From Hybos culiciformis (Eukaryota > Arthropoda > Insecta > Diptera > Hybotidae): a DNA stretch of 64,000 nucleotides. This document shows positions 40,401 through 52,110 of the stretch, one piece after another. Each line of letters starts with the position of its first letter. Within the stretch, counting starts at the first letter, position 1. The stretch is taken from NCBI GenBank assembly GCA_964007475.1, contig OZ023273.1, positions 55,199,834-55,263,833 of the forward strand, in the 5' to 3' direction. The position numbers and the translations under genes are program-made. The notes below the pieces were generated by a model that was not told the origin of the DNA, did not search any database, and saw nothing but the letters and a program-made list of their open reading frames with translations.

Positions 40401-40587
40401 GCATTGTCATCCTGTTCTCAGCTATGTTTTAGAGCTTCAAGTCTCTAGCTAATCAGCAAGTTAGTTTAAAATCGATTCCAAAATTTGTATCGAATAGAGA
40501 AACAGACAAGAAAGCGAGTAAATATTTTATTGTCCGCCATCCAGTTCTCAGCTATGTTTAAAATATCAAGTCTCTTGCTCATTAGCT
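40401..40587. repeat. Diverged direct duplication, period about 130 bp
   Basis: TCATCCTGTTCTCAGCTATG followed by TCAAGTCTCTAGCT-AGC (40401-40458) recurs as CCATCCAGTTCTCAGCTATG followed by TCAAGTCTCTTGCT-AGC (40531-40587). It is an old local duplication or two parts of a decayed element. Confidence 0.6.
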
Positions 40588-41694
40588 TTCTCGATGACCA
40601 GTTTCTTAATGATGAGAGAAATAATTTTCATTCAATCAAATTTTTAATTGAATTAAATTTTCTGGTTTGAAATATAATATATAATTAATAAAAAACGTAT
40701 CATTAATAACAAGTTTTACGTGCTATCCATAGAGTCCCAAATCGTAGAACTAATAATTGGACTAAATTTTCATATAATTTGCTATAAGAAACTCAAAAAA
40801 AATTACTTTTGTGACCAACATTCTTTAAATTTTACATCTAACATTTACAACATTATTGTTCTAAAAATTAAATTCTGCTTTAATTTTTTTTTTTTTTTCA
40901 TATTATTGTTTTCATTTTAATATGACCCAATGCATTAATTAATACAGGGTCATTGGCATTCACATGTATAGAGATTAAAAAATGAGTTCAATTCATATAC
41001 TGTTAAAACAACATAATGTAAAACAAAAAAAACTAAATGAAGATTTCCAATAATTTTATGCGTATAAATTGTGCATAATTGTCCTTATTTATTTCCAAAT
41101 TCAATTAATTTATATAATGTATTTCATTAACATATGAGTTCTCTTCATTACTACATATTATTAATATTTCAGTGACGAATTTTATAGCGACTAAATTTTA
41201 TAAACTATTATAAGTCTAATTAATGTACATAATTTGAAAACGCTTATATTGATAATACTGAAAAATTTATTATATTAGATCTCTAAAAATTTGCTATCAA
41301 TTGATGGTTACGACGTTTTAACTTCAGTAATATAATAATACAAGAGTACAATACTATTTACATAAAACAATGTAGGAGCTAAGTCAAATTAAAAACTTTT
41401 TGCATCCGAATTAGATAAATTTAAAACATGCGGAATCTCAATTTGGTTTAATTTCGTTGATCACCTGTTTGGTCACCTACGAATAATGATTTCAAAAAAT
41501 TTCTCAATATAAATCATGATGTTTTAGAATGCGTTTGAGAACATAATTACAGTCATTGTTTAGAGTGGAAGAAGAAAAAGACACACTTTCGTTAATTATT
41601 ACTCTTCAGAAGATAAAATATACGTACATACATCCATGTTCCATTTTTATGAGCACTTCAACAAAATAATCTTTTAGATGACAATTATGATACA

Positions 41695-41855
41695 AAATCT
41701 AATAAATAAAAGTGAAAATTCTTTGTCTGTTTCTCTGTCATCATTCTCAACCCTAAACCGCTGGACCGATTTTGCTGGAATTTTGGAACAAACTGTGTTT
41801 TGATATTATTGTATATTCGGCAATCCCGTGTGAAACCGAGGAGTAATCTCAATTT
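41695..41855 (+). mobile_element. Degraded copy of a common insect interspersed repeat
   Basis: Three blocks occur in the usual order: GAAAATTCTTTGTCTGTTTC, then CTAAACCGCTGGACCGATTT with GCTGGAATTT, then CCCGTGTGAAACCGAGGAG. Repeats with a TGTCTGTTTGT start, a CTGGACCGATTTNG core and a CCCGTGCGAAGCCGGGG-like tail are widespread in insect genomes (my recollection, not a search). The class is uncertain. Confidence 0.55.
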
Positions 41856-42849
41856 GTATTAAAGATAATTATAATAAATCTTTTCGAATTTTATTACAAT
41901 ATTTGATTTCAAATTTAAAAATCCTGCTTGTATCCGATGCTGCACTAATCGCTCATATAATAATTTACATAGATCAGAATTTATAACATTTTAATTTATT
42001 TTTATAATTCGTTTGTTCAGATGAATTAAAAACCTTTGAAAGTTATACTTATTCCCGAATAAAAAAAAAACTTTTTCATACAACAAAATAAATATTTAAT
42101 GAGAATCAAAATAATTCTCTTGAGCAATAAAAAGTTGAAAAAAGAAGAAACTAAAATGCACATTTCAATGAAAAAATAAAGGTATTTTTAGTTTACAGTG
42201 AACTAACACAATATCTAAAAAGCTCATTTCCTTATTAAATTATTCACAATCAAAAACCAAATAACTTCTATTGCTATATAGTTCTAAAAAAAAAACAAAA
42301 AATTCTTAAATTCATGATTGGAGAAAAATCTGATAAAGATATTAAGTATAGGTTTATACGAATAACTCAAATAAATGACAAATAACTGGATCAATTTTCT
42401 TGAAAATTAACGATTCTCTAAAATTGTAAATGTTTCCTTAGTAAACTTAAATTCGGCTATCTTTAACGATTATAGTACACGGAAAGAAAAAAAACGTTCT
42501 TCGAACGAAAAATTAAGCAAACAAAGTTTGTTTGTGGTTTTCTTTTATGACAAATAAAGGTCTCCATTGCATTAAAAGTAGCTTTCTTTTAAAGCCAATA
42601 TCTAGTACTTTTGCATCAAAAGCAAACCAATTGTTGCAGTTTCCTTCAAAAGAAATTTGTTTAAGACAAACAAATAATAAGATTGCATTAAAAGTGGATT
42701 ACTTTTAAAGCCAATACTTTATTTTTCCTGCACTTTTGCTGCAAAAGAATTTTTTTTTTTATTTAATTTTTTTTTAATTATTTTTTTTTATTTAATTTTT
42801 CTTATTTATTAGAATTTTTTTATTAAATTATATTCTTATTATGCTTGTC

Positions 42850-42918
42850 CCTTTCTTTGGGATTCGAACCTGCGTCCTTAGCATTGCAATTCGCGAACAC
42901 TACCACTCAGCTACGGTA
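42850..42918 (-). promoter_or_regulatory. tRNA-like sequence with strong A and B boxes
   Basis: On the minus strand, TAGCTGAGTGG (42913-42903) and GGTTCGAATCC (42870-42860) both fit RNA polymerase III box consensus, about 43 bases apart start to start, as in real tRNAs. The stretch between includes AATTGCAATGCTAAGGAC, which is shared with the partial copy to its right and nearly with element A. A paired acceptor stem is not convincing, so this is likely a tRNA-derived promoter. Confidence 0.7.
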
Positions 42919-42952
42919 TTCAAATTTAAAAAGTATATAAAATATTAATTGG

Positions 42953-43003
42953 CGATTTGCAATGCTAAGGACGCAGGTTCAAATCCTGTACAGAGCAAAA
43001 AAA
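42953..43003 (+). repeat. Partial second tRNA-like unit in inverted orientation
   Basis: TTTGCAATGCTAAGGACGCA followed by GGTTCAAATCC (B box, 42976-42986) repeats the 3' half of the neighbouring minus-strand unit with few changes. It lacks the D-arm and A box. It ends in an A tract. Confidence 0.65.
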
Positions 43004-44359
43004 ATTTTGTTTTTGTTTTTTCCGAACGTTTTGATTTTGAAGTAAACATTTTAATTTTATTGAATTTCACTCCAAAAATTATTTATTTTACTGTAAAAGA
43101 AAACTTTTGATAAAGTAAAAATAAATAAATTACAATAAAAGCTTTTAACTTGTGACAAATGCAGTACACCATCTTTTATTAGCCCCAAAATTATATTGTT
43201 TGTTCCAAAAGGAAGAATTTCAATTTTAAATAGCTCTAAACGCTTTTTGTTTAAGACAAACGTTTAAATTTCTGTCAATTTCAAATCAAAATAGTTTTAT
43301 TTGCTCTAAAAACTTTAAAATAACATATATACATATTTCTTTTGGGTCCAATTAACTTAAGTTGTAATGAAAACAAATGTTGTTTGCAATGAGTTTTTTA
43401 AAATTTACTCTAAACTTTCCAAACGTTTGCGTTAAACATATTTGAAAACGGATTTGATCTAAATAAAAAGTGTTTGATGTCAAGTCCGACTTGTTTCGTG
43501 CAAATATATTTTTTTTGTTTTAAAAATTTAAATTTTTGCAATGACTGTTTTTTTTTTAGAGTAAACACATTTGTTTTGCTGCAAACGGGCGATAAACGTT
43601 TTTTTTCTTTCCGTGTAAGTAAATGCTCCTTTAGTTCGATCAATCATTAATACTGGGCGCAATAAATGTTGCCAATCTAAGCGATTATAGAGGTCGCTTT
43701 ATTTAAATGTTATTTCAATGTTAAACAACTATTTCCGTTCAAAATGAGTTTCAAATCCTTGAAATGAGTTTAAAATTTAAAATAGAGAAATTTGTTTAAT
43801 TTGAATTAATTTGGCTTTTTTTTTTACAAAATTTGTATAAAACTCCCACTTACACATAGTTTACATAGTTTACATAGACAGTGATAGACCTAATTGAAGT
43901 TCTTTTTAAAAATTTTTATAATTTTTTTATTATATCGTTTCAATTTCTTACATTTTGAAGTTGATAACGTCTTAAAATGCACTATCTTAATAGATCATTT
44001 CTACAAAATTCTTGCATTCAAAAAAATAATGAAAGACAAACAATATGCATAAAAACAGTTTGTAAAATTTTAAGTATAGAATCCAAATTTATTTAAATCA
44101 TTTTTAGGTATAAGAATTTTATCGTAATTTTCAAGTAATCTTAAGAACATTTTAAAAATTTATAAGCTCTTTAAAATTTTTTAAATCTATCTTTATTTAC
44201 ATAAATTCTCTGAATAATATTTTTAAAATTATTTATAAATGTAAATATAGTACATATTAAAATATAAAATTTATTATACGTAGCTCTAGGTAAATAAAAA
44301 AAATATAGAAAAGTGCCTGATAAATAAAGTATGAAAACCCAACGCCGATTATCATCAAA

Positions 44360-44480
44360 ATACTCTTTAGCCCTAGTGCGAGCCCTGGAACGCAATCGGG
44401 AGTTAGGTTGACGAATTTACTCAGACACTTATTTTCATATTCGCATCCCAGTATCAAACCTGGAATACAATCGCGAACTA
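44360..44480. repeat. GC-richer patch with an internal duplication
   Basis: CCCTGGAACGCAATCGGGAG near 44382 and CCTGGAATACAATCGCGAAC near 44459 are diverged copies about 77 bp apart, in a patch distinctly richer in G and C than its surroundings. It is probably part of a transposon or gene relic. Confidence 0.45.
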
Positions 44481-44840
44481 AACATTATTTTGATGGACTC
44501 GTACAATTGGAATGTTTATGATTCAAATCGAGATCCAACTAAACTTTTAAAATATAAACTTTGTTGTGAAAATATTATTGATCCTTGGCCATTACAAATG
44601 GATAAACCGACAATGAAAACAATGAGTCGTTTTTGATTTTTTGGGTAAAGCGTTATTTTAAACACTAAAAAAGAGCAAACTGTCAATGTTAGAATTAATG
44701 CTTCGGTAAGTATAAGTGAGGAATACTCTCCAGGCATTAATATAAATCTAAATTTTAAGAATAGATGTTCAGCAACAATATTGTATAATGTACTTGGACA
44801 TGAATTAGTTATTAAAATAATTTTAGATACCACAAAAATA
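44480..44840. pseudogene. Possible decayed coding sequence, orientation uncertain
   Basis: On the plus strand, a 47-codon frame from ATG at about 44492 (MDSYNWNVYDSNRDPTKLLK, later PWPLQMDKPTMKTMSRF) has a protein-like composition and breaks at TGA near 44633. Coding-like text (TVNVRINASVSISEEYSPG) continues beyond the stop. The spacing of PWP and the basic segment recalls insect odorant-receptor N-termini, but this is only an impression. On the minus strand, 44516-44833 is open for 105 codons with hydrophobic stretches. One of these is likely the shadow of the other. Confidence 0.25.
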
Positions 44841-44999
44841 ATATGAGACCATGGGGGTTGTCAAAATGATTTCAAACAAAATCATTCCTGAATTAGAGAT
44901 AATTTGATTTCATATATATTATATTTTTTTCAAAAAAATTTAATTTTTTTTCTCCTAATTGAAAACCACAACAAATTTTCTAATTTTATTATACATATG

Positions 45000-47936
45000 G
45001 ACCAATACGAGGTTCTCCCGAGTGATTAATTATTTGTTTTTTTGTTATTTTAAACATAGTAAAATAAAAAACATTTTATTAAACATGATTTAAATTTTGT
45101 TTTATTTATAGAGTTTTATAATAAAAAAATGTTGTTAAGAATATTTTGATTTTAGTAACTTTAAAAATAGTTCGAGAAATTGTAAGTTAAAAAAAAAAAT
45201 TCTGCACACAGTAAATAATAAATTTGTTATCTTAAAGTTTTATTAACATTTTATGCTCCTAATTATTTTATTAACAATTTATACTTCAAAGGTATCAAAG
45301 ATCTCGCTAATAGACAATAAAATATGATTTACATACATTGCTTATTGTTTGTTCATGTTTTTATCTTCATTCAAATATTTATCTAAGATATTGAATTTTA
45401 ATAAGTTTTCTTTACACTCTTATAGTCATCTTTTAATTACAAATAAAGTTGTGTAGTTCTGTAGTTTTAACTATCTTATCGTATTACTAATAATAAAAAT
45501 TCTAATATTAAGTTTTAAGTTATAGTACATATTATAGTATTATAGTATTATAATACAACATTATATACATTTAAATAACATATATATAATATATAGTATT
45601 ATTCTGTGTCAAGTTTTCAAAATTTTAAATAATATTTAGAAGCAATTATACTCTAGTGGTACTAAAAAAAAAATAGCTTTTTAATCTTAATATTTTCCAA
45701 ACAAACTAAAATAATTGTGTACATATTTATGCAAATCTATATTAACTTTTTGTTCTATTTTAAGTTTTTTTTTTTCTTTTTCATTCATTGTGCTGAAACA
45801 TAAATTATAATATAAAAAATGCATTTTATATAAAAGAAAATTCATCAAGAATAAAATATATAAGTAGTATATGCTCTAACCTAGTTTTGTCCATTTAAAT
45901 CAACTTCATTTAAATTTGTCTTAAAATTGTTATGAAGAAAAATTAATTTCACAATACAATTTTTCTAGCAAAAAAAAAAGAAATAAATGCATATATTTTT
46001 TCATGGTTTTTGTAATTTTCCGACAAGAATAAAACAAAAAAAAAACATTTTATAGTAATTTTAAAACTGGACTTTATGACAGACTATTTGGACTTTGGCT
46101 AAAAATTTTCAGAATAATAAGTTTACAACCAAATTTCTGTTGTGAATATAATAATTTAAGTTAGTGCATCCACTTACAAATATTTTAAAAAATGATAACG
46201 ACGGTGTATTCAATTATTAATAATACTGTTTGTTACATCAGATAGGTAACTCTACAGGTACAACAGTAAGAATTTATTTCTAAATCTGATCACAAATAAA
46301 CTTCGTCTTTTTTGAGAAATTATAACAGATTCCTTAAATATCAAAATAAAAATTATGTTTTTATAAAAACACATATTTTGTATCCGTAACTTTCAAAATA
46401 GAGTTATCCACAAAAAATATTGATTTGAGTAATATATTGAGGAAAATATTTCATAATTATATATGTACCTCTTTTTGAAGGTGAATTAATGTTTTCAACC
46501 AAAAATATTTCATATACAAAATTAGTTTCATATATAAAATTGGTTTTTTTGCCCAAAATGTTTTAAGCCCCTTTTTTAAAGTTACAGAGAAATATAATAT
46601 ACAAAAATACATAAATATATATTTGGATAATAGATGTATGTATATCCATGAAATATTATACTTTTGTACGTTACATACAAATATTTACAAAATTTAAAGG
46701 AACTTGTATATTTCAAATAAAAATTTAAAATAAAAAAAATATATACCATTACAAGCTTTAAGGAATTTCGGTTCTTATGATGAGATTTTTGGTAGATATG
46801 ATATTGATATTTGTATTGCATATTATGTAAATATATGGCCTATAAGTAAATTCAATCAAAGCTCTTAGTTGCTTGAAAACTGTAAAATCAACAACAACTT
46901 TGTTGACAATTTCCCAATACATTATAATGTAGAAATTCTCAATATTTAATAATAAATAAATCATAATTAAAAAAATAGTCTCAGTATCTTTGTCCGAAAG
47001 AGGCCTTACATTACAAGTACATAATTTAAAAAAGAATCATTGAAACAAAATTACCTTGAAACTGCCTGTCCACCAAAAAGTAATTTTAAATGTGACGATT
47101 TTGTATCATACGAATTAAGCTTAAATTTTTAAATATTTTCTTACTTAGTTACATGATTTTTGAAATACTAAATTTTAACATGACGCAAATTGCTTTAAAA
47201 AAAATTTTTTTGCTGGTTGGTATTTTATTAAATTATTAAAATATAATTCTTTCTAATCAATGTTATGTGTTTTAAAGGGTTTTTATGAAAATATTGATAT
47301 AAATTGAATATCCTATACATATTTCTTCATATATCTAATCTACTTTAAGTGGGATACTTTAAGTAAAATGTTTCTACATGCATAGTTATAAATATCAAAA
47401 TTTCTTTACAAACATTCATCTTTTCAATTAAATAACTTCTTCTCGTCTAAAAAATAAAATATTTATCTAAAATTGTATTTTCCTGCAAAAATATTGATAT
47501 GTATACCTATATAACCGAAATTGCATTCATATTTCGTTTTGTTCAAAAACAAGATAGTAAATGAATGAATGAATGTTCGTACATGAGCTTTTGAGGAAAA
47601 AAAGAACTTATAATATTCATTCACTTAAATATCAATGCGAGTAGAGTAGATAGCACTTACTTTTGAACTAATGAATGTTTCATACAAATATTTTTGAATA
47701 GTGTTACTTGACTTATGAAAACAAAATAAGTATCTGATGTTCACTTATTTGTTTTTTTTTTGCAAACGAGTGCCTGTATAATATTAAAAAGTGACCATTT
47801 AAGACATTGTTAAAAGAAAATTTTCAGGTCTACATTTAAATAAAAATAATTTTTATTGAAATAATAAAAAAAAGTTTTTTTTATGACTTACACAAAAGTC
47901 GTACTTAATTTTTTTTTTTTTATACTATATTTTCAG
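45000..47936. other. AT-rich stretch without recognised features
   Basis: No gene, TIR pair or tandem repeat is supported. TA-rich patches (for example near 45530-45600) and T tracts dominate. Short minus-strand frames at 46582-46964 are Tyr/Ile/Asn-rich and look like chance. Confidence 0.5.
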
Positions 47937-48027
47937 GCAAATAAAACTCAAATTAATTATGATATTAGCAATAAAAATGCCCTACATCAAAATCAATGGT
48001 TAACAAAAGAAAATTGTTCTAAAGCAG
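47937..48027 (+). CDS. Candidate exon of an unidentified gene (exon a)
   Basis: A long T tract and TATTTTCAG precede 91 open bases that end AAAGCAG|GTAATT. The frame reads ANKTQINYDISNKNALHQNQ then WLTKENCSKA, with one base left over (phase 1). Its residue mix is more protein-like than most frames here. It would join exon b (48801-48872) with matching phase. I do not recognise the product, and no start exon was found. Confidence 0.3.
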
Positions 48028-48800
48028 GTAATTAATAAATGTTTGAATTATTTTCCGTTCAATTCATTATGTATTTTTATTTTAATATTGTTCAATTATA
48101 TAATCACCACATTCTTTTACTTTGAAATTAATCAATTTGCTAATATTTGCAATAAACTAAATTTTTTTAAATTTTAGATTGAATTTATTCGAATACCTAC
48201 CTTGATTAAAATGCATCTAGCAACTACCAGTTACATTCTTCAATTAACTGAAATTAATTTTCCTATTACTTTGCATGAACAAAATTTTCTTTTTTAAATT
48301 AAATTGTTTTCAAAATTATAATTGAATTTCTTTTTCAAGAATCTGTTTATATATATGGTATGCTTATATGTATATATATGTATATACAATTATGTGTTGT
48401 TAGGTACATTTTCCTGTTTGAAATATTTTAAAACATTTTAATTAATCTATACAAACATTATTGAATAAATACCAGATTATACAGCATGTTTCCAAATAAT
48501 ACTAAATTTTGCTAAAAAAAGAATATTTCTTATCATTTCATAAAAAATGTGATGTGAAAAAATGTGTTCTTTGAAAATATTCTCCATCCCATAATAAAAT
48601 CATAATAAAATCAAAATATGAATTTAAGATCTGAAAGTAAATGTAGTCCAATATTTTATGCCACACTAAAATTACCAAAGTTATAATGAATGTAGCTTCA
48701 ACATTTAACAGAAAACAAATTCCAATTTGAAAGTTTGTTTGAAAAAACATTTATGCCGTTGGTATGACACTCTTCAATTGCCAACATATTGTCATTTCAG

Positions 48801-48872
48801 AGATTGTGTTAAAAATATCTAATAAGCGTCTAAAGTTAAGGGAACTTTATGACTTATATGCAGCAATAAAAG
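48801..48872 (+). CDS. Candidate exon of an unidentified gene (exon b)
   Basis: The acceptor TTGTCATTTCAG is followed by 72 bases (phase 1 in, phase 1 out), with donor AAAAG|GTAACT. Joined to exon a it reads ...CSKAEIVLKISNKRLKLREL then YDLYAAIK, a plausible amphipathic, coiled-coil-like helix. If the donor is not used, the frame stays open to a stop at about 49048 with a Lys/Asn/Ile-rich tail. The gene identity is unknown, and chance cannot be excluded in this composition. Confidence 0.3.
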
Positions 48873-50232
48873 GTAACTTAAGAGGATATATATACTTTCA
48901 CCGTATTTTAATAAGATTCCTTGTAATCATGAATAATATAAAAATTAAAATATTTAACAAAACTCAGCTTTGGAAACTAATTCAAAAAAAAAAGCCGCGG
49001 ATTAATAATAAAAACAATATTTTTTTCCCAAATACTGACCATCATTAAGAGATAAGAATATTAAATTTTTTTTTAATTGAACTTCTCTGATATTGAATTA
49101 ATTATTTTATATTTTAGTAATTTATTAAACTCAAACAAAATTGTTCAGGAATTGTTTTTGTTTACTTTTATTAGAAAAAACCGAGTGTTAAAATTATAAA
49201 GTAAAGCTTGTATTCATTATTGCAGTTAATATTAAAATAATATAATACTAATGAATATAATTAATTTATTTTAAATATTAAATATTAATTTATGTTAAAT
49301 ATTAATCAAATAGATTCATTTATGTATATACGTTTGAACTAATTTGAAATCGCTCTGCTTCCTGTTATCTAAGTATATATTATTAGAATATATAAAAAAT
49401 AAAAGAAATAAAATCTTCTATCAATTTTATTTAACAAAATTTTATATTTCCTAAAAATTTGATATTGAAAAATGTGCAAAAAATAAAAAAAAAAAATTAA
49501 ATACATATAGAAATTTCAAATTTATATTCATTTTCCAAGGTAGATCATATTGCGAAAAAAAATATCATATTTTGCACTTTAACACTGAATATCCTTCATC
49601 GTGCAACACAATTTGAAATATGTTATAGGTTAAAAAAAATTCATAGTGTGTATTATTTCTTTCGTTTATGTTTTTGTTTGCATTTTTCATAATTTATCTT
49701 TCTGCAAATATTTTTAAAGGGTAAAAGAATTTCATTGTGGTTTGGTTTATGTTCATCAGAACAAACTTTTAAAGCTAACATATCTACTCTCCATTAGTTA
49801 TGTGAACTGTTTATTTTATGTTGTTATTGTGTAATGTATATAAAGTAATTTATAGCGGCTTACTTAATGTAAATATGAATTTGTAAGAATTTACAAAAAA
49901 AAATTCATAAAAATCAGTAATAAAAGATTAGAAACTTTCATACTGCGGTTAAAAAAAGTGTACCTATTACCACATACACGTATAAAAAACCAAAATGTTT
50001 ATTTTGTAATATTCGACCATGTTGTTGACTAAATTTTTTATATTTCAGATAATTTCATGTAATATATTTGCAAGTTTGAATAATTGGCCACATAGTGGGT
50101 ATTAAAAGCAGTTTAAAACTGGAGGTTTTTTGTTAAAAACTTTAGAAAAAAAAATTTGAATTTGGTTTCAGATTTGATTCGAAAAGTACCCTAATTGAAC
50201 AACAAATGATATTTTTTTAAAAGTTATGTTTT
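48873..50232. other. AT-rich stretch without recognised features
   Basis: No further exon with the phase required by exon b could be defended. The sequence is AT-rich with no obvious repeat. Confidence 0.45.
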
Positions 50233-50368
50233 GAATACGCAATTTTCCAGATTTTTTTTCATGACATATTCTTCGGTTCTTGAAGTTTCACGTTCTTAGA
50301 ATTTATATCGTTCATGAATACACAATTTTCCAGATTTTTTTTCATGACTATTCTTCGGTTCTTGAAGT
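50233..50368. repeat. Direct duplication of a 53-bp segment
   Basis: GAATAC, then CAATTTTCCAG, an eight-T run, CATGAC and TATTCTTCGGTTCTTGAAGT occur at 50233-50286 and 50316-50368, differing by a few indels. The spacing is about 82 bp. The second copy runs into a 60-codon open frame containing a short internal repeat (QAIVNQAIV), of unknown meaning. Confidence 0.75.
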
Positions 50369-51133
50369 CTTAAATAAAAATTATAATAAAAGTTCTTTTG
50401 GGGTTACTGTATTCAAATTAGTCGATCAAGCGATTGTTAATCAAGCGATTGTTATTATTGTTGAGCTATTAGGAGAGATGATTAATATAATCAACAAGTT
50501 GAACTATGTACGATGTGAATCTTTATATTTTAAAAATTGACTCTTGTCTAAATATTAATCACAAAAATAATTTTACTCATTATTGGATCTTAATTTAAAA
50601 AAAGTTCTTCTCTAATTTTAATTTGCTCAACCGCACGAACTTACTTAATACGTTGAAGTATTTTTTTTTTGTAGTTATTCTAAAATGTACATAAAAATAA
50701 TATTTTTTTTTTGTATATAAATTATTATCGGAATAGATAAATATTTTGGTAATGAAAAGTTTATTCTTTGAAGATTTATTTGTCTATAATTAAAAAAAAT
50801 TGAGCCCCTTGAAACTTCTTTCTCTGCAGATAATTTACATGATGAATAAAATGTTTAAGAAAAAAAAATAGATTTTTAATGTAATTAATAAATAAACTTT
50901 TTTGCCATCCCAAGAATTCCTACAGTTTGTAAAGAAGAGTTACAAGAGTTACTATACAGTTTATAAAGAATTATTCAGGGCTTAGAATGTACAACGACTA
51001 TTTTGTAAACTTCGAAACATTAAAATCTTTAAATTTTCCTATACAAATTTATTTTTTCATTAATGATTACTCAAACTATTATTGTTAACTCTATAATAAT
51101 GTGTTAACCCATTTACTATAATTTCACGTTTAA

Positions 51134-51301
51134 AATATTAAATTTCCCTTTTTTTTTTTGCTTTTTTATCCCATTTTTATTTCGAGACAAGAGCACATTT
51201 TGAAACAATATACACCTTCTAGACATGACAAATGTGCTTATGCTTCATTTGATGGAAAATGTGCAAATAAAGAAAATTCACACTTCTTAAAATACCTTTG
51301 A
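51134..51301 (+). other. Unrecognised short open frame
   Basis: The plus-strand frame ends ...QEHILKQYTPSRHDKCAYAS then FDGKCANKENSHFLKYL before TGA at 51299-51301. Its composition (Cys, His, Asp, Pro) is unlike chance frames nearby. No ATG is at a useful place, and a phase-2 acceptor (TTTCGAG) would be needed, which does not match exon b. A minus-strand frame overlaps it (51238-51492). Confidence 0.15.
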
Positions 51302-51489
51302 ATAAAGAAAATTTTTGCTCCTTGAATTGTAAACTTCCAGTATATGGAAAAAACATAACATAAAAAGCATATTCTCGACAATAAATTTTTCATTCTTCCG
51401 TTCTTTGCATACGTCTTTCGTATAAATCCTTTTATCTCCATTTCACCTAAAATCATTATACTCGTTTTTATCCTGAGCTTTTCTCTATT

Positions 51490-52110
51490 CACCGAAAAAA
51501 AATATCATTGATATATAAAATCATATATATACTTATATCGAAAATTTTAACCGTCATTTCTAATTTTTGATTTACATATGTTTTGTAAATCGAAGTCGAA
51601 GGCAACGTTACATTTCGTGACTTAATTACGTTTTCTGGTACAAAAAAAATGTTCGTCATGTGATGGAAAAATGTTATATTTAGGACTGTTCATAGTCATT
51701 TCATTACTTTTTGCTCTTTCTCGAGAATCTTCAAATGTGGTGCTAATCAGTTTTTGAATTCTTATTGACACCTTTGCAATTGTGAAAACTAATTTTATTA
51801 TTGTTTTTAAAATAAAAATGTGACTAATCAAGAACGAAAATTTTATACATTTTTTAATGGGTAAATAAACTCAATTTTAAACATACTTTACCTTGCCATT
51901 TTTGTCCCTGTTGATATGATTTCATTTACATAAACATATTTCAAACCTTAAACTTAATTCATGTATTATCGGCTCTAAGTTATTTTATTGAATTAATATG
52001 AAAATAATGCAATTTTAGTAAAAACAAAAAAGTTAACCACTTGGAAGATATGTAAAATTGAATTCATTTCTAAAAATCAAAAATTAAAAGTATATGTATT
52101 TTTCTCGGTG
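51490..52110. mobile_element. Possible TIR element with CACCGA-AAAA ends
   Basis: CACCGAAAAAAAATAT at 51490 and the complement of GTATTTTTCTCGGTG ending at 52110 form short, imperfect inverted ends, 621 bp apart. They resemble the CACRGAAA ends of elements A and B, but the flanks are not TA and there is no tRNA-like core. Confidence 0.3.

Larger units (their letters stand above)
42478..43615. mobile_element. TIR element with tRNA-like core (copy B)
   Basis: This 1138-bp element has perfect 21-bp inverted ends starting CACGGAAAGAAAAAAAACGT, flanked by TA (42476-42477 and 43616-43617). The ends resemble element A (CACRGAAA) and the flanks match. The centre has a tRNA-like unit on the minus strand (42850-42918) and a second, partial one on the plus strand (42953-43003), so the core is itself an inverted repeat. 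Motifs such as CTTTTAAAGCCAATA occur twice in the left half. No transposase is encoded. Frames inside, including one at 43410-43643, are Lys/Phe-rich and read as chance. Confidence 0.8.

Noticed and set aside
42850..42918. Functional tRNA gene on the minus strand
   Set aside because: The boxes are good but acceptor-stem pairing is poor and a related partial copy lies beside it; a tRNA-derived core is more likely.
48179..48186. Alternative terminal exon after exon a (TTTTAG then ATTGA)
   Set aside because: It would end the protein at once with Asp-stop; exon b gives a longer coherent join, though neither is proven.
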